Shown here: one piece after another, positions 47,001 to 57,513 of the stretch
Position numbering within the stretch: the first letter of the stretch is position 1
Layout of the letters: each line of letters starts with the position of its first letter
Notes under the pieces: generated by a model
Told to the model about the DNA's origin: nothing
What the model saw: only the letters and a program-made list of their open reading frames with translations
Database searches by the model: none
Program-made: the position numbers and the translations under genes
Assembly: GCF_000002235.5 (NCBI RefSeq)
Contig: NW_022145612.1
Location: forward strand, 18,986,360 to 19,050,359
Direction of reading: 5' to 3'
From: Strongylocentrotus purpuratus
Taxonomy: Eukaryota > Echinodermata > Echinoidea > Camarodonta > Strongylocentrotidae
DNA length: 64,000 bases

Positions 47001-47847
47001 ATACACACTAAGAAATAAGGGCGCAATTGGTGTGCAGATCTGCTCCCATCATCTGACAGAGGGTGCTGGTCTGCTCTTTTTAGGGTGCAGTACTTGGCAA
47101 GCGGCGTATATGTGCACCATAATGGGGGTGCGAGAAGTTGGAGGCTTTGCAATATGCACACAGCGTAGCATATTTCAAACCTTAATGATTAATAAATAAT
47201 AATTCAAAGTCGAATATGTCCTCAAGATTGTGTCGATATTCGAAGAATAGGATTAATCATGTTCTAAGATAAAAAGATTATTTCACTTAAGTGTTTAAAT
47301 TTTTTTTATTACAAAAAGCAATGAGCGCAATATCATTTGAATCAAATTGGGGTCAGTACATCTTCTATACACACTGTCGACACCTCTTAGAGTTAGGTTC
47401 AGGTTTATAATAAGCATGCAAACCCAGCTTTCATCAACCAATCGCTGGCTCAATCGGTAATTCCTTCCTATTTTTGCCTTTATAAAAAGCGAGGCAAAGC
47501 AAAATATAATAAATTTGTTGTTGTTGTTATCGTTGTTTCGGTTTATAGGCGTTTATCATTTTAATTGGTTGTGACCTCTTTCCAAGCCGCTTTGATTCAT
47601 TAACTTGATTCATTACGGATGGCTTGCCTAGATTTAAACAAAGACGCAAGCGGACTCGACGTGTACACCTAAGGGTGTATATCTGCACCCCAAAGTAGGG
47701 TGCAGAATTGCACCCGATGGGGTCTGCTTTTGTAGCAAATCTCTGCACCCTATAATTGTGCACGTATGCTCCATCTAGGTCGCTGCTCTGTTGTAGAGGA
47801 CTGCACCCCTAAGGGTGCAAATTAATACCTTAATTTCTTAGTGTATA
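47001..47847. mobile_element. TIR element inserted in gene A copy 1 intron
   Basis: Ends TACACACTAAGAAATAAGGG and CCTTAATTTCTTAGTGTA are inverted repeats. The interior repeats GGGTGCA and CTGCACCC words. The corresponding place in copy 2 (near 59000) has uninterrupted intron sequence, so the insertion followed the duplication. Confidence 0.8.
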
Positions 47848-48068
47848 CATGACAAACTAAACGAAAGTGTATTTTTAAATTAAGAAAAGATCATCGACGG
47901 TAAATAATTGAGAGTCCCAGAGTAAACAAGCTATTACTAATTTAGAATTATTGTCATGAATGTGTTATTATGAATTCTGTTTGAATGTGTCTCTTACATT
48001 TACTGACGTCCTACATTCTATTTATGAGAATGCAATATAACTATTTGTGTTTTCATTTTACTCCGTAG

Positions 48069-48129
48069 ATGAAGCCAATGATGTTCACTGTTTGTGTCGT
48101 GCTGTGTGCAATGCTGCTCACAGTCGAAG
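48069..48129 (+). CDS. gene A copy 1 signal-peptide exon
   Basis: A 61-nt exon that begins exactly at ATG after CTCCGTAG and ends in phase 1 before GTAAGACC. It encodes M-K-P-M-M-F-T-V-C, then V-V-L-C-A-M-L-L-T-V-E: a short basic start and a hydrophobic core, a clear signal peptide. The final G of the exon joins the next exon to give Gly21. Intron to the next exon is 867 bp. The same exon is present in copy 2 and the same plan in gene B. Confidence 0.87.
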
Positions 48130-48996
48130 GTAAGACCTGTAAGAATTGTATTTCTGTTTCAATGTCATCTAAGTTCTTTCTTCTTATCTTGTCTTGCTAT
48201 AACGTATTAAATCATTTTCTCAGTCCAGTATGATGTCATCTCTGTCAGTAAATAATTTTCGGATGCACTCAGCGCATTTCCTTTCACGATGATATTACTC
48301 TAATATTTCATTTCAAAGTAGACAATAATAGTGTATCCTAACTATATATATACTTAATAAAGAATCTGATAAAAATGGGAAAATTACACTTTGAAAATAA
48401 ATTTTTCGTTTCAAATGGAAATCATTTTAATTGGTTTTGCTTCTTTGATTAGTTAAATAGAACATTTCCTTTGCTTTAACGTTTCATGAAAACGTATTCG
48501 GAGATTCAACTGTTCTAATGTGCATAAAATAATGCTATAATGTCGTTGATCAACAATCGCTAATATACTTCACATCCAACGAAAATATATTCGAGTTACA
48601 ACGTCACGAGCGTTAGAAACAATGATAATCGTGCAATCCTTTGATAATATACTACCGAATGCTGTTGGATAATAAACAATGTAATGTGAAATATGTAAAA
48701 GTTATACTCCTAATGTAATTATTCATTTTCTTTCATTCATATTCTGCTGCTGCTTCTCTTTTCACGGATTTTCGATAACTCCATCTTTTTTTATGATCAT
48801 CATTACCATAACATTAGGCCTATACTCCAAAAAAGAGCAGTTTAATTTTATGAAGAAATACAGAATATAACGAAGCATTATTAGCTTAACAAAATGAGAA
48901 AAGAAAATGAAGACCGCATATTTTTCGTATAAGCATTTTGGTTTCAGTGAACACGTCTGAACTTTATGTTTTCAATGCTGTCTTCTTCCTCTCAAG

Positions 48997-49253
48997 GTCG
49001 AAGTCGCCACAAGCGATCTTCTAGTAGTTCGGGCAGCACCAGCACCAGCACCAGCACCAGCGGTAGCAGCAGCGATAGCAGTGAAGAAACCGCGGCGGTT
49101 ACTCCAGCACCAGCTCCTACCGCAGCTCCCGCTCCGGCTACCGCAGCTCCAGCTCCGGCTACCGCAGCCCCTAACCCCGGTCTGCCCCTGCAGCGACGAA
49201 TCCAGCAGGGCCGCCAATGGATCCGACGATTCCTTAATAGCAGAAGGTCATAG
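48997..49253 (+). CDS. gene A copy 1 mature-peptide exon
   Basis: A 257-nt terminal exon, entered in phase 1 after CTCAAG, ending TAG at 49251-49253. The whole precursor is 105 residues. After the signal comes R-S-R-H-K-R (22-27), a possible proprotein-convertase site, then a Ser/Thr-Ser run with acidic D-S-S-E-E (28-51), an Ala/Pro/Thr repeat (57-79), and a C-terminal segment 83-105 with seven Arg, no acidic residue and a single Trp (R-R-I-Q-Q-G-R-Q-W-I-R-R-F-L). That end could form an amphipathic cationic helix, as in many antimicrobial peptides (inference). No cysteine in the mature part. I do not recognise the family. Confidence 0.78.
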
Positions 49254-49501
49254 GCCGCTTTCCGACATCTCCACTCATGTTTTCCGCCTCTTCGCAAGTT
49301 ATTGCGATGAGCAGATGAGCAGATGAGCGGATGAATTTATAACACCATATAATAATCACAGTATTTCTGCCACGTAATCTCTAAAGCGAAAATCAACTTA
49401 ACTGATCTATCATGTTTATAGGACATCGTCTTTGAGGAGCCAACCTTCCCCTTTGCTACACTAGGTCATAATGCTCACTCAATATTAACGCATCGGCAAA
49501 G

Positions 49502-49507
49502 AATAAA
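49502..49507 (+). terminator. polyadenylation signal, gene A copy 1
   Basis: AATAAA about 250 bp after the stop codon. The matching place in copy 2 reads AATAAT. Confidence 0.5.
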
Positions 49508-49929
49508 TTGAATGCTGTAATTTATCGAAAATGTATGGATTATTGATTAGACTAATTATATTCACATTTGATAGTGTCAACTCGCTTCACATACAGTTAA
49601 TTTAAATGTCCAAGTACATTAAACAATCATAGATTTTTTTAAATTCAATTTTTGTTCAACCAAATCTTCGTCTCATGTTTAATTGTTACCTAATATTTCA
49701 TGTTATGCGAATCCAGGGCATTTAGCGAAAGAAAATTACAATAAGCAACATTAAAACATTTTCTATATAATTAAATGTCGTTTGCAGAAAGATGCTTCAT
49801 GAATAAATCATAGAGAAAACTGTGAGTATCGTGTACGTATATGGTAATTTTTTTCTGTGCATAGGCGTTTGAAGAATGTAAGTGATATTGGTACAGTGTA
49901 TGCTATCAACATACGGAAGATTGATAGAT

Positions 49930-49934
<5 letters not shown>

Positions 49935-49976
<42 letters not shown>

Positions 49977-50026
49977 TACAAACAGACATGCAGAGCAAGA
50001 GAGAAGTAGGAAAGGTTGGGTGATGG

Positions 50027-50070
<44 letters not shown>
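49935..50070. repeat. (GA)n microsatellites downstream of gene A copy 1
   Basis: Two GA tracts (about 49935-49972 and 50030-50070), matched by CT tracts in arm 2 near 56615-56675. Confidence 0.9.
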
Positions 50071-50075
<5 letters not shown>

Positions 50076-50420
50076 CAGAAGGGTATATTTCAAAGATTCG
50101 TTTGATTCAAACAGTGATCAAGAATGTCGAAAAAGAATGTCTGAATGTAGGCTAATTTTAGATATAATCAATTTAAAACGAATGAATAATCAACATGTAT
50201 TAATCATTCATAATTTTAGACACATGAATATTTATGATTGTAATGTGAGAAGAATGTCTCTGGTTTCCCTTATATGCCTAACACAAAAAATATTACGGGA
50301 CATATTAACATAATTTATAAAAAAAGAACATTGTTTCTGTTTCCATCACAATCTGTATTTAACGAATTGTTCCTGCCTGCCTGTGTTCAAAACAGAAAAT
50401 CTACTTAGAGGTTAGAGAGG

Positions 50421-50457
50421 GGGAGAGAATAAGAGGGAGCTAGAGACAGATAGCAAG

Positions 50458-50517
<60 letters not shown>

Positions 50518-50600
50518 GAAATTTATAGTTGCATATTTGGGGTTTCTTGTTGACATGGTAAAGTAAACACATACCACTCAAGGTCAACTTGGACTATCTG
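50421..50600. repeat. (GA)n tract and short inverted copy of 45706-45793
   Basis: A GA run of about 55 bp (50461-50513) is followed at 50514-50600 by the reverse complement of the sequence at 45706-45793 (AGATGAAATTTATA and onwards). Confidence 0.85.
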
Positions 50601-50627
50601 TAAATAAACGGCGTGGTCTGGAGAATA

Positions 50628-50952
50628 TAGTGTCTTACGAAATGTTGTCGGTGATTTTTGTATGTGTGTTTGTGTTTAATTTGATTTCTAAATTGTTCAC
50701 ATTTTTTTTGTTGATTTGCGATTCATCCAACTGAGCCAGTTTTAGATGGCTGTTGAGATAATCATGTTTTCTACCTCCCAGCATGCCCTCTCCTATTAAA
50801 GTCCTCTTAATGCCACTAATTTTCTGGAGGCGTTGCTGTTGACGTATTGGAAATAATTATTGATAAGAAGAGTAGTATCATCACGCAGTTGAAATTGCAT
50901 CGATATGGTTATTTCTTATATTCCTCATAGCGCCATCTATCTGCAGATAGTC
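50628..50952. repeat. direct repeat, right copy (partner at 45414)
   Basis: Starts GTGTCTTACGAAATGTTGTC and ends AGATAGTCCA, with an extra short segment near 50757 relative to the left copy. Confidence 0.85.
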
Positions 50953-52289
50953 CATGAATATGCTGCGTGCTAACTGTGTTGCGCAATTAGTTTCAACGAT
51001 TTCCAGCATGTTGGACCAAATCCAAAAATGTGTTTATTGTTACGCCAGTATTCCCTTCAAGTCGAGTTTCAGAGAAAATGGAACATTACGCTATATAGGC
51101 CGTCGTACAATGCTTTAAGGGATTACGTCCGTGCCCACACATTGCGTCTGGGCCTTTTCTGCATGTGCATTTATTTGAATATCGCCACGCAAGGGAAATA
51201 ACGCCTCGTGTGCAGCGGAATTAAACTCATGAACTTAAACAAGACAGTATAACCCCCCCTCACCCACTCCGCGCTCGGAGGGACCACATTAATTTTTGTT
51301 ACCCAAAACTCCGGTAAAGGGGTCCACTTCACGCAAAAATCCGGCCCGCGTATTGAATTTACACACCGGAGATAGGGGGTGCTTCCAAAGGGAGGAAACA
51401 TGCATACGCGTACCCTAAATAATACTGAGTGGGGGTGGGGGGGGGGGGGGGGGGGGTATAACTATACTGTCAATATACAAGCTATTTCGAGACGAAACAA
51501 AAACATTGTCTTCTAGAAAGGTTCAAATGTCGAATGTTATATTTAATAAAAGACATTATAAAGATTCACAAAGTATGGTTGTGACATAGCCTCAGAATTA
51601 TTTTATCAAAATCTTCAGCGTTGACACTATACAGCCTTCATGATTTAAGATGGGAACTGACAAGAGCTAATCTTTCTTCTTTTCTTATATAACTAAGGAG
51701 TAAGATAATACCCATGCCATGAAAACAATGTAGGCTTATGAAATTGCATTACTTACAATACAATGGCAGGGGGCAAAATGAATCACAGAAGCCTTACAAA
51801 TTAATATCTCATAGATCTACTATAGGCCTTCTGAAGAAGGAAAATTACGATTATCATGATGCCTAGCAGAAATACTGAAAGAAAGGATTAATAGGTGTTA
51901 CGTTTGTTGCCTCGAGCAATCAAACTTCTTTCATCCATATTCAAAACATTCTGAATTATCAGATTAAAGAGACCGACAACTAACATTGATGGCGATGATG
52001 ACTCCTCTTCCTTGCTCAACTATACGGCTCTTTCGGTCCGGAGGTTTATACTTAATGTGCTACTTTTTACCCATCATTCTTTGAGTCTTGTTCGATCAAA
52101 ATCAATCACTCTCATGCACATGGGCGGATAAAGGTGGTAGTAATGGAGGAGGGTGGAAGAAATGGTATAAATAAAACAAAACATTACTCCCTTTCTTCCT
52201 ATATTGGGGAAACTTATATCGAGAGGATCCGTCACCGATTGACGTGTCGCTAACTCGCCATGCTCTCTCCACTTCGCAGGGATCCAGGA
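50953..52289. other. intergenic region
   Basis: No gene supported; contains a short MITE at 51251-51457. Confidence 0.5.
51251..51457. mobile_element. short MITE related to 21887-22283
   Basis: Begins with a C run and CACCCACTC, ends ACTGAGTGGGGG and a G run, with TATA on both sides. The interior phrases CGGTAAAGGGGT and CGTACCCTAAATAA are shared with the element at 21887. Confidence 0.75.
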
Positions 52290-52610
52290 TTCCTGGAGAT
52301 TAAGGAGAAATTCCATGTTTCCAAACATGTTGTCACCTTCTTCTGACTTTCCTGGAAGCGCCCGTGTGAGAGTACTGCACACCAAAGAACTATGAAACTT
52401 CGTTCATGGAAACGAGTACATGCAGCTGACAGGGTGATCCGAGTCCGACCACAGTCCACATTCTAAGCAAGTCCTGTTACCATATCTCGTTTCAGGTGAG
52501 AACCCAGGGGCACAGGTGTATTGGACCGATTTAGAATAGTGTAGGCCGCCGAGAGTACGGGTGGCAAACTCGGTCTCACCCGGATCAGGGCACGTTCAAT
52601 TAGCTGTGGA
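52290..52610 (-). pseudogene. degraded CCP/sushi domain exons
   Basis: One minus-strand frame (about 52440-52605) reads T-C-P-D-P-G, V-Q-Y-T-C-A-P-G-F, R-T-C-L-E-C-G-L-W-S and V-S-C-M, the four-cysteine CCP pattern with its Trp. A stop codon lies immediately before it and no AG follows that stop, so it cannot be spliced in frame; compared with an ordinary CCP start it looks shifted by two bases. A second, weaker CCP-like end (K-V-T-T-C-L-E-T-W-N-F) is at about 52290-52350. CCP modules occur in complement and adhesion proteins. Confidence 0.5.
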
Positions 52611-52849
52611 TGAACATAGAAATGAAGATAGAACTGATTTTGAACATATCTATGTGGTTGCTAATGTTGAAGGCATTTGAAATGGGAGGCCTATTTCATT
52701 TTATCTTGTGGACCGCATGACTAAGGAAACAAAATATTGAAACTGTTATAGGATTTTACGTGATTACGTTGTAGGAAAGGAGCTCTTTCCTCATTGTTTT
52801 GATCACTCCGAAATGGTTAGAAGGAGTTTACAGATAGGTGTAACTAACC

Positions 52850-53328
52850 CAGCCGCGTACGCAGGGGGTGGGGTGGGGGGGGGGGGGTTGGGGTTACCCC
52901 CTCCCCCACTTGGGTTTTTTTTTTATGTGTATGTTTTGTGTATGATTTTTGTGAAACCCCCCCCCCCCCTTTTGATTTTTTTTCTTTTTGTAATAATTAA
53001 AAAAAAAAAAAATTATTTCAATGGCTGACCTAAAAAAGGTGACCTTCCCCCCCCCCCCCCAACGGAACAAAATGTCAAATTTTCAAATTTCGAGACTAAA
53101 AAAAAAAGTGTCCTCTTACCCCCCCCCCCCCCCCCCCCCTCCCCCCACTGAGCGAGACTTTTCGGCTGGCTGAGTCGTTGCGATTTTTTTTCGACTCCCC
53201 CCCCCCCCCCCCCCCACTGAGCGACTTTTTGGCCGGCGCGATTTTCAAATTTTCCTGAGTCGTTGCGAAATTTTGGGCCCGATTTTAACCCCCCCCCCCC
53301 CTTGAAAAAAATCCTGCGTACGCCACTG
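52850..53328. mobile_element. MITE with GCGTACGCAGG ends and C runs
   Basis: Left GCGTACGCAGGGG pairs with right CCTGCGTACGC. The interior has four long C runs and repeated GAGTCGTTGCGA phrases. Non-coding. Confidence 0.8.
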
Positions 53329-53629
53329 AACTAACCCCTGCATAAATGTGAGTTGTTCATCTGAAAATTTGAGAAACCATTATGTTAGAGAAGAAAGTAT
53401 AATCTAAAATACCTGTTAAACAAGATGAATGGCAAACCAAATTAAGGGATATTTTTCTTCTCATTCTAGTTTGCAGCCTCTAGCAACCTGTGCAAAGCAA
53501 GTGGTGATTAAACGCAACTCTATAGGACAGAAAGAGTCCTAAATACATGATTCTGATTGGTTGAAAGTAAATTTGCGTTAACTCGCAACCTATTTGCCAA
53601 AGACCCCTTCCTCTCTTACCAATCAGTCC

Positions 53630-53639
<10 letters not shown>

Positions 53640-53675
<36 letters not shown>
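53640..53675. repeat. (CT)n microsatellite
   Basis: CT run of about 35 bp after a C run, just beyond the last exon of the EGF gene seen here. Confidence 0.9.
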
Positions 53676-53677
<2 letters not shown>

Positions 53678-53747
53678 CTCTCTTTCTCTTCTTTTCTCAC
53701 CCTATGGTTATCTATACTCTCACCACATTATGATATACTCCACTTAC

Positions 53748-54017
53748 TCTGATTTAGGTTTGCCTTTACGGTAATAGAATTGGCTAGGTATTCATTACGG
53801 GTTGCAGTGATGATAATCGTCCGGTTGTGAGGTACTGACAATATTGCAACACCATCGGGTCCGGTTAAGGCCGAACCTATCCGAGCGGTGCCGAATTCTG
53901 ACGAAGGATGGGCGACAAATGCTGATATTACTGTGCTATTTGACACCATGTCAATCGTTGGATCAAAATGGTCGATTGCAATTACTGTGAGGCTTACTAA
54001 TTGGGGCACGTTTTCAT
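53748..54017 (-). CDS. FAM171-like extracellular module exon of the EGF gene
   Basis: A 270-nt exon, phase 1 to 1, between AACATCTAG and GTAAGTGG. It starts D-E-N-V-P-Q-L-V and contains G-P-D-G-V-A-I-L, then T-I-I-I-T-A-T-R-N-E-Y-L-A-N-S. The pattern of a G-x-D-G-V-A strand followed by V/I-T-A-T/S-K/R-x-x-Y-x-x-N-S is that of the N-terminal ectodomain of FAM171 proteins, a carboxypeptidase-regulatory-like fold. Phase 1 matches the EGF exons, so it likely belongs to the same gene. The assignment is by memory of the motif and should be tested. Confidence 0.6.
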
Positions 54018-55021
54018 CTAGATGTTAAACAAAGAGAACAAAGATGACTCAATAAATAACCTGATTTGTTTTTTTCTGTCCATCAGATATGAGGTAATAA
54101 TACGTAATTACAAAAATGACGAATATCAAATATTCTTTCATAACTAGTCCATAAATTAATGAATTTGGATAATTTTAATAATTTTCCCTTTTAATTTTAT
54201 ATTTGGTGAGTAACGTTCCATGACAGCTTTTTATCAGATATAAGGTATGACGCAATTACAAAAAATGAAGAATATTAAATATCCTTTCATGACTGTTGAG
54301 TAACTTTTTATGAAAGCCATTTTAATTATTCGGGATACAATACATATTATTCTTTTCATTTTATAACGTTTAAGGGCCAAATGCCCCCTTTGGTTTTTGT
54401 TACTATAAAGAAAATCCTCGAGATTGTTTTTGTTCTATCTATAAAACGTTCTCAGTCTCTGAATCTTGAAGTTTTGAGTCGCCAGCTTTCCAGCTCCAAT
54501 TCATGATTTCTCTCTTTGTCAAACATGCAGAGGGGTGTAAAAATGTATGACAATCATGTTCCTTTTTTCTTCAACATTGAAAGATGACTGTAACCAGATT
54601 GACTCTGCACTTGCTTGTACCTTTGACGTTATCCCCTGCTCTAGCTTCAGCTGATGCCATAGCTTTAGGAAACTTTAGTGGCGGTTGCGAAGACTCTGCC
54701 CTTGCTGTGCCGACATCATTACAGTTCACACTGGAAACACATGGGATATCACCCCTAGACCGGCTAAATGGAACTTAGAGGAGCGAAATGAAAATATCGT
54801 AAATTTCCTCAATTATAAGTGTTTTTTTTATTACCAATACATTGCATATACAAAAATTTGTCTTTCAGATGAATTACTCATGAATAACAAAAAATTTTAC
54901 AAACTTTTGTGTTCACATCTTGTTCTAGTTCTAACGTATGTTCCTTGAACTAAGTTTCAGTGCAATCTATAATCTAGTGACTAGTCTAGAGGTGATATGG
55001 TGTGAATTATGAATTATTTAC
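54018..55021 (-). other. intron of the EGF gene
   Basis: AT-rich, with a GC-richer island at about 54590-54780 whose frames are open on both strands but match nothing I know; no exon claimed. Confidence 0.5.
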
Positions 55022-55150
55022 CAATTCGAGTGCAGTAAGTGCCATTGCCAGTATATTTACTGTCGCAGACACATTGGTAACTTCCGACTGTATTGACACA
55101 TGTTGCGTTTTGATGACAACCGGATTTCCCCATTTCACATTCGTTGATAT
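55022..55150 (-). CDS. EGF gene exon: calcium-binding EGF-like repeat (c)
   Basis: A 129-nt exon, phase 1 to 1, between TTTCAAG and GTAAAT. It encodes [27 protein letters not shown] and Y-T-G-N-G-T-Y-C. It has six cysteines, the D-I-N-E calcium motif and the hydroxylation-type N and aromatic positions. It is more diverged than the other three repeats. Confidence 0.88.
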
Positions 55151-55396
55151 CTTGAAAGAAATAAAGAATTGAAAGAAAGAAGACAAAGCTAGAATATAAT
55201 TATCTGTTTCTAGAAAGATACCTTAAAATATAGAGAGGAAGAAGAAAAGCAATCATAACAAATATCATATATAACTAAAAAATAAAATAAAAACACACAA
55301 AAGAATCCTGAATAGATATCATTACGCAGGTTAAGTGGAAGATCTTCTTTAAGAGAACAATCTGCATCCTAAGGGGGTAAAACAGAGACCACGAAC

Positions 55397-55519
55397 CTCT
55401 GCAGTTTCTTCCGTCTCCTTGGTAACCGGGGCTGCATCTACATCGGTAAGAACCAGGGATGTTGATACACGTCGCCAATGAGTGGCAATTGGAGGTACCA
55501 CTGGTGCATTCATTAATAT
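55397..55519 (-). CDS. EGF gene exon: calcium-binding EGF-like repeat (b)
   Basis: A 123-nt exon, phase 1 to 1, acceptor AAATAG. It encodes [27 protein letters not shown] and Y-Q-G-D-G-R-N-C. The donor is GTTCGT, unusual at +3, but shared by all three related exons. Closely related at DNA level to the exons at 61706 and 62433. Confidence 0.87.
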
Positions 55520-55935
55520 CTATTTCAAAACAAAATTTAAAAAAGAGAGAATATAAAAGCTTACATCAAGATCACTTATTTTCGCCTTTCGTATTTTAAG
55601 CCCACCACACGCAATACGATTTTAAATTAGTTTTCAACTAGTATTTTCAACAAGTCAGATCGTTTAGTGTTTCACTTTTCATAAGAGTGCTTCACCTGAA
55701 TAGTTTTTCTCAAGGTCAAGTTGGTGGTAAAGGAAATACATGTTCCATCTAAATTCAAGGTCACGGTCACTGATGTAGTTTCACTGCCAATAACTCAGCA
55801 TTTGGAACAGAACATTTCAAAGATCCTCCATAAAGTTTTTTTTTTTAAATCTCTCAATCTTTCCCACTCTCTTGTAAACTGACCATGATTAGTAATGTGT
55901 TTACTCTAACCCCGACTATGGAACTATACATTTTA

Positions 55936-55942
<7 letters not shown>

Positions 55943-55991
<49 letters not shown>
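55943..55991. repeat. (CT)n microsatellite at arm 2 edge
   Basis: Uninterrupted CT run of about 48 bp next to where similarity to arm 1 begins. Confidence 0.9.
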
Positions 55992-55995
<4 letters not shown>

Positions 55996-56609
55996 TACGC
56001 ACGCATCCACATTTTTCTTGCTATCTTTCTCTAGTTCCCCTCTCTACCATCTAAGATCTAAGTAGATTTCTGAACACAGGCAGACAAAGAACAGTCAAAT
56101 ACAGATTGTGATGGAAACAGAAACAACGTTTTTTCTTATAGTAATATATGTCCCGTAATATGTTCTCTGTGAGGCATTTAAAGGAAACCAGAGACATTCT
56201 TCTCACATTACAATAAAAAATAATATTAGTGTGCCTAATATTATTGATGATTAATACATGATGATTATTCCTTCGTTTTACGTTGATTATATTATCTAAA
56301 ATAAGCCGACATTCTTAATCACAGATTGTATCAAACGAATCTACCCTATATACACGCACGTAGTCAGAGTTTGATGTTTTTGTTTTTTGTTTATTTATTT
56401 ATTTATTTTTATTTTTATTTATTTTTTTATTTATTTTTTTTTTTTGGGGGGGGGCACATACATGTAATCGATCGAGGTCAAAAAAAGGGGTCTAAAAGGT
56501 TCAACCGATCATTGAAATTTAGGGGGGCACGTGCCCCTCCCCCCCCCCCCGTGCCCCCCCCCCCCCTGTGGCTACGTGCCTGCCTATATACCCTTCCGTT
56601 TTATCTCTC

Positions 56610-56615
56610 TCTTTA

Positions 56616-56676
<61 letters not shown>

Positions 56677-56700
56677 AGACACACACACACACACCCATCT
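56610..56700. repeat. (CT)n and (CA)n microsatellites
   Basis: CT tracts with TATCT interruptions then a short ACAC run. Confidence 0.9.
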
Positions 56701-57513
56701 TTCCTGCTTTCTCTCTTGCTATGTGTCTGTTTGTCTGTCTGTCTGTCTCTCGCTCTATGTCTATCAATCTCCGTTTCTCTGTGATAACTTTTCGATTTTC
56801 GATTTTGATAGCGCTCAGTGTACCAATATCACTAACGTTCTTCAAACGCCTAAATGCACGGAAGAAATTACCTTACGTTCACGATACTCACAGTTTTCGC
56901 TATGATTTATTCAAGAAGCATCTTTCTACAAACGTCATTTAATTATATAGCAAATTTTTCAATGCAATTCAATTCAATAATGGTTTATTATGTAATTTCA
57001 AAATACATGCATCATAATTGTCATTTTACATGAAAAGCAGCAGAAGCTGGATTATTCATGTTTACATGTTGACATGATAAAGTGACAGGTTGCATTTATA
57101 AATATTTACAGATATGTTTAAATGTTTCTTATTGTAATTCTCTTTTGTTTATATTCTGGAATCACATAATATGGAATATTAGGTACTAATTAAACATGAG
57201 ACGAAGATTTTTGTAATTAAAATTAAATCCATAATCCATACATTTTCGGTAAATCACAGCATTATTCTTTGCAGATTCGTTAACATTGAGTGATCATTAT
57301 GACTTAATGAGGCAAAGTAAAAGTTGGCTCCTCCATGACGATGACTATTTCAAAGACGATGTCCTATAAGCACGATAAATCATGGATCAGAAATACTGTG
57401 ATTATAATGATATTATATAGTGTTTAAAATACATCTGCTCATCTGATGATCGCAATATATTGAGAAGAGGCGAAAAACAGTGGAGATTGCGGAAAGCGGT
57501 CTAAGACTTTCCG

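Larger units (their letters stand above)
45719..50420 (+). repeat. inverted segmental duplication, arm 1 (gene A copy 1)
   Basis: Its sequence matches the reverse complement of about 56030-60062 over long stretches: near 45880-45930 against 59975-60050, the promoter, first exon, intron and coding exons of gene A, and 49860-50350 against about 56100-56880. It contains a private TIR insertion at 47001-47847. CT/GA tracts lie at both ends and near 49935-50070. Confidence 0.85.

Noticed and set aside
48069..49253. Gene A as a 185/333 (SpTransformer) or centrocin/strongylocin gene
   Set aside because: Two-exon layout and GA-flanked duplication are similar to 185/333, but the leader and mature sequence are different, and it lacks the cysteine pattern of strongylocins and any resemblance I can see to centrocins.
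48972..49297. Minus-strand frames opposite gene A, Gly/Ala/Leu-rich
   Set aside because: Shadow of a GC-rich repetitive exon; no splice sites or signal on that strand, and the plus-strand model joins cleanly to a signal exon.
54590..54780. GC-richer island in an EGF-gene intron with open frames on both strands
   Set aside because: No cysteine framework, splice pair or recognisable RNA gene; I compared it mentally with spliceosomal snRNA and 5S sequences and saw no match.
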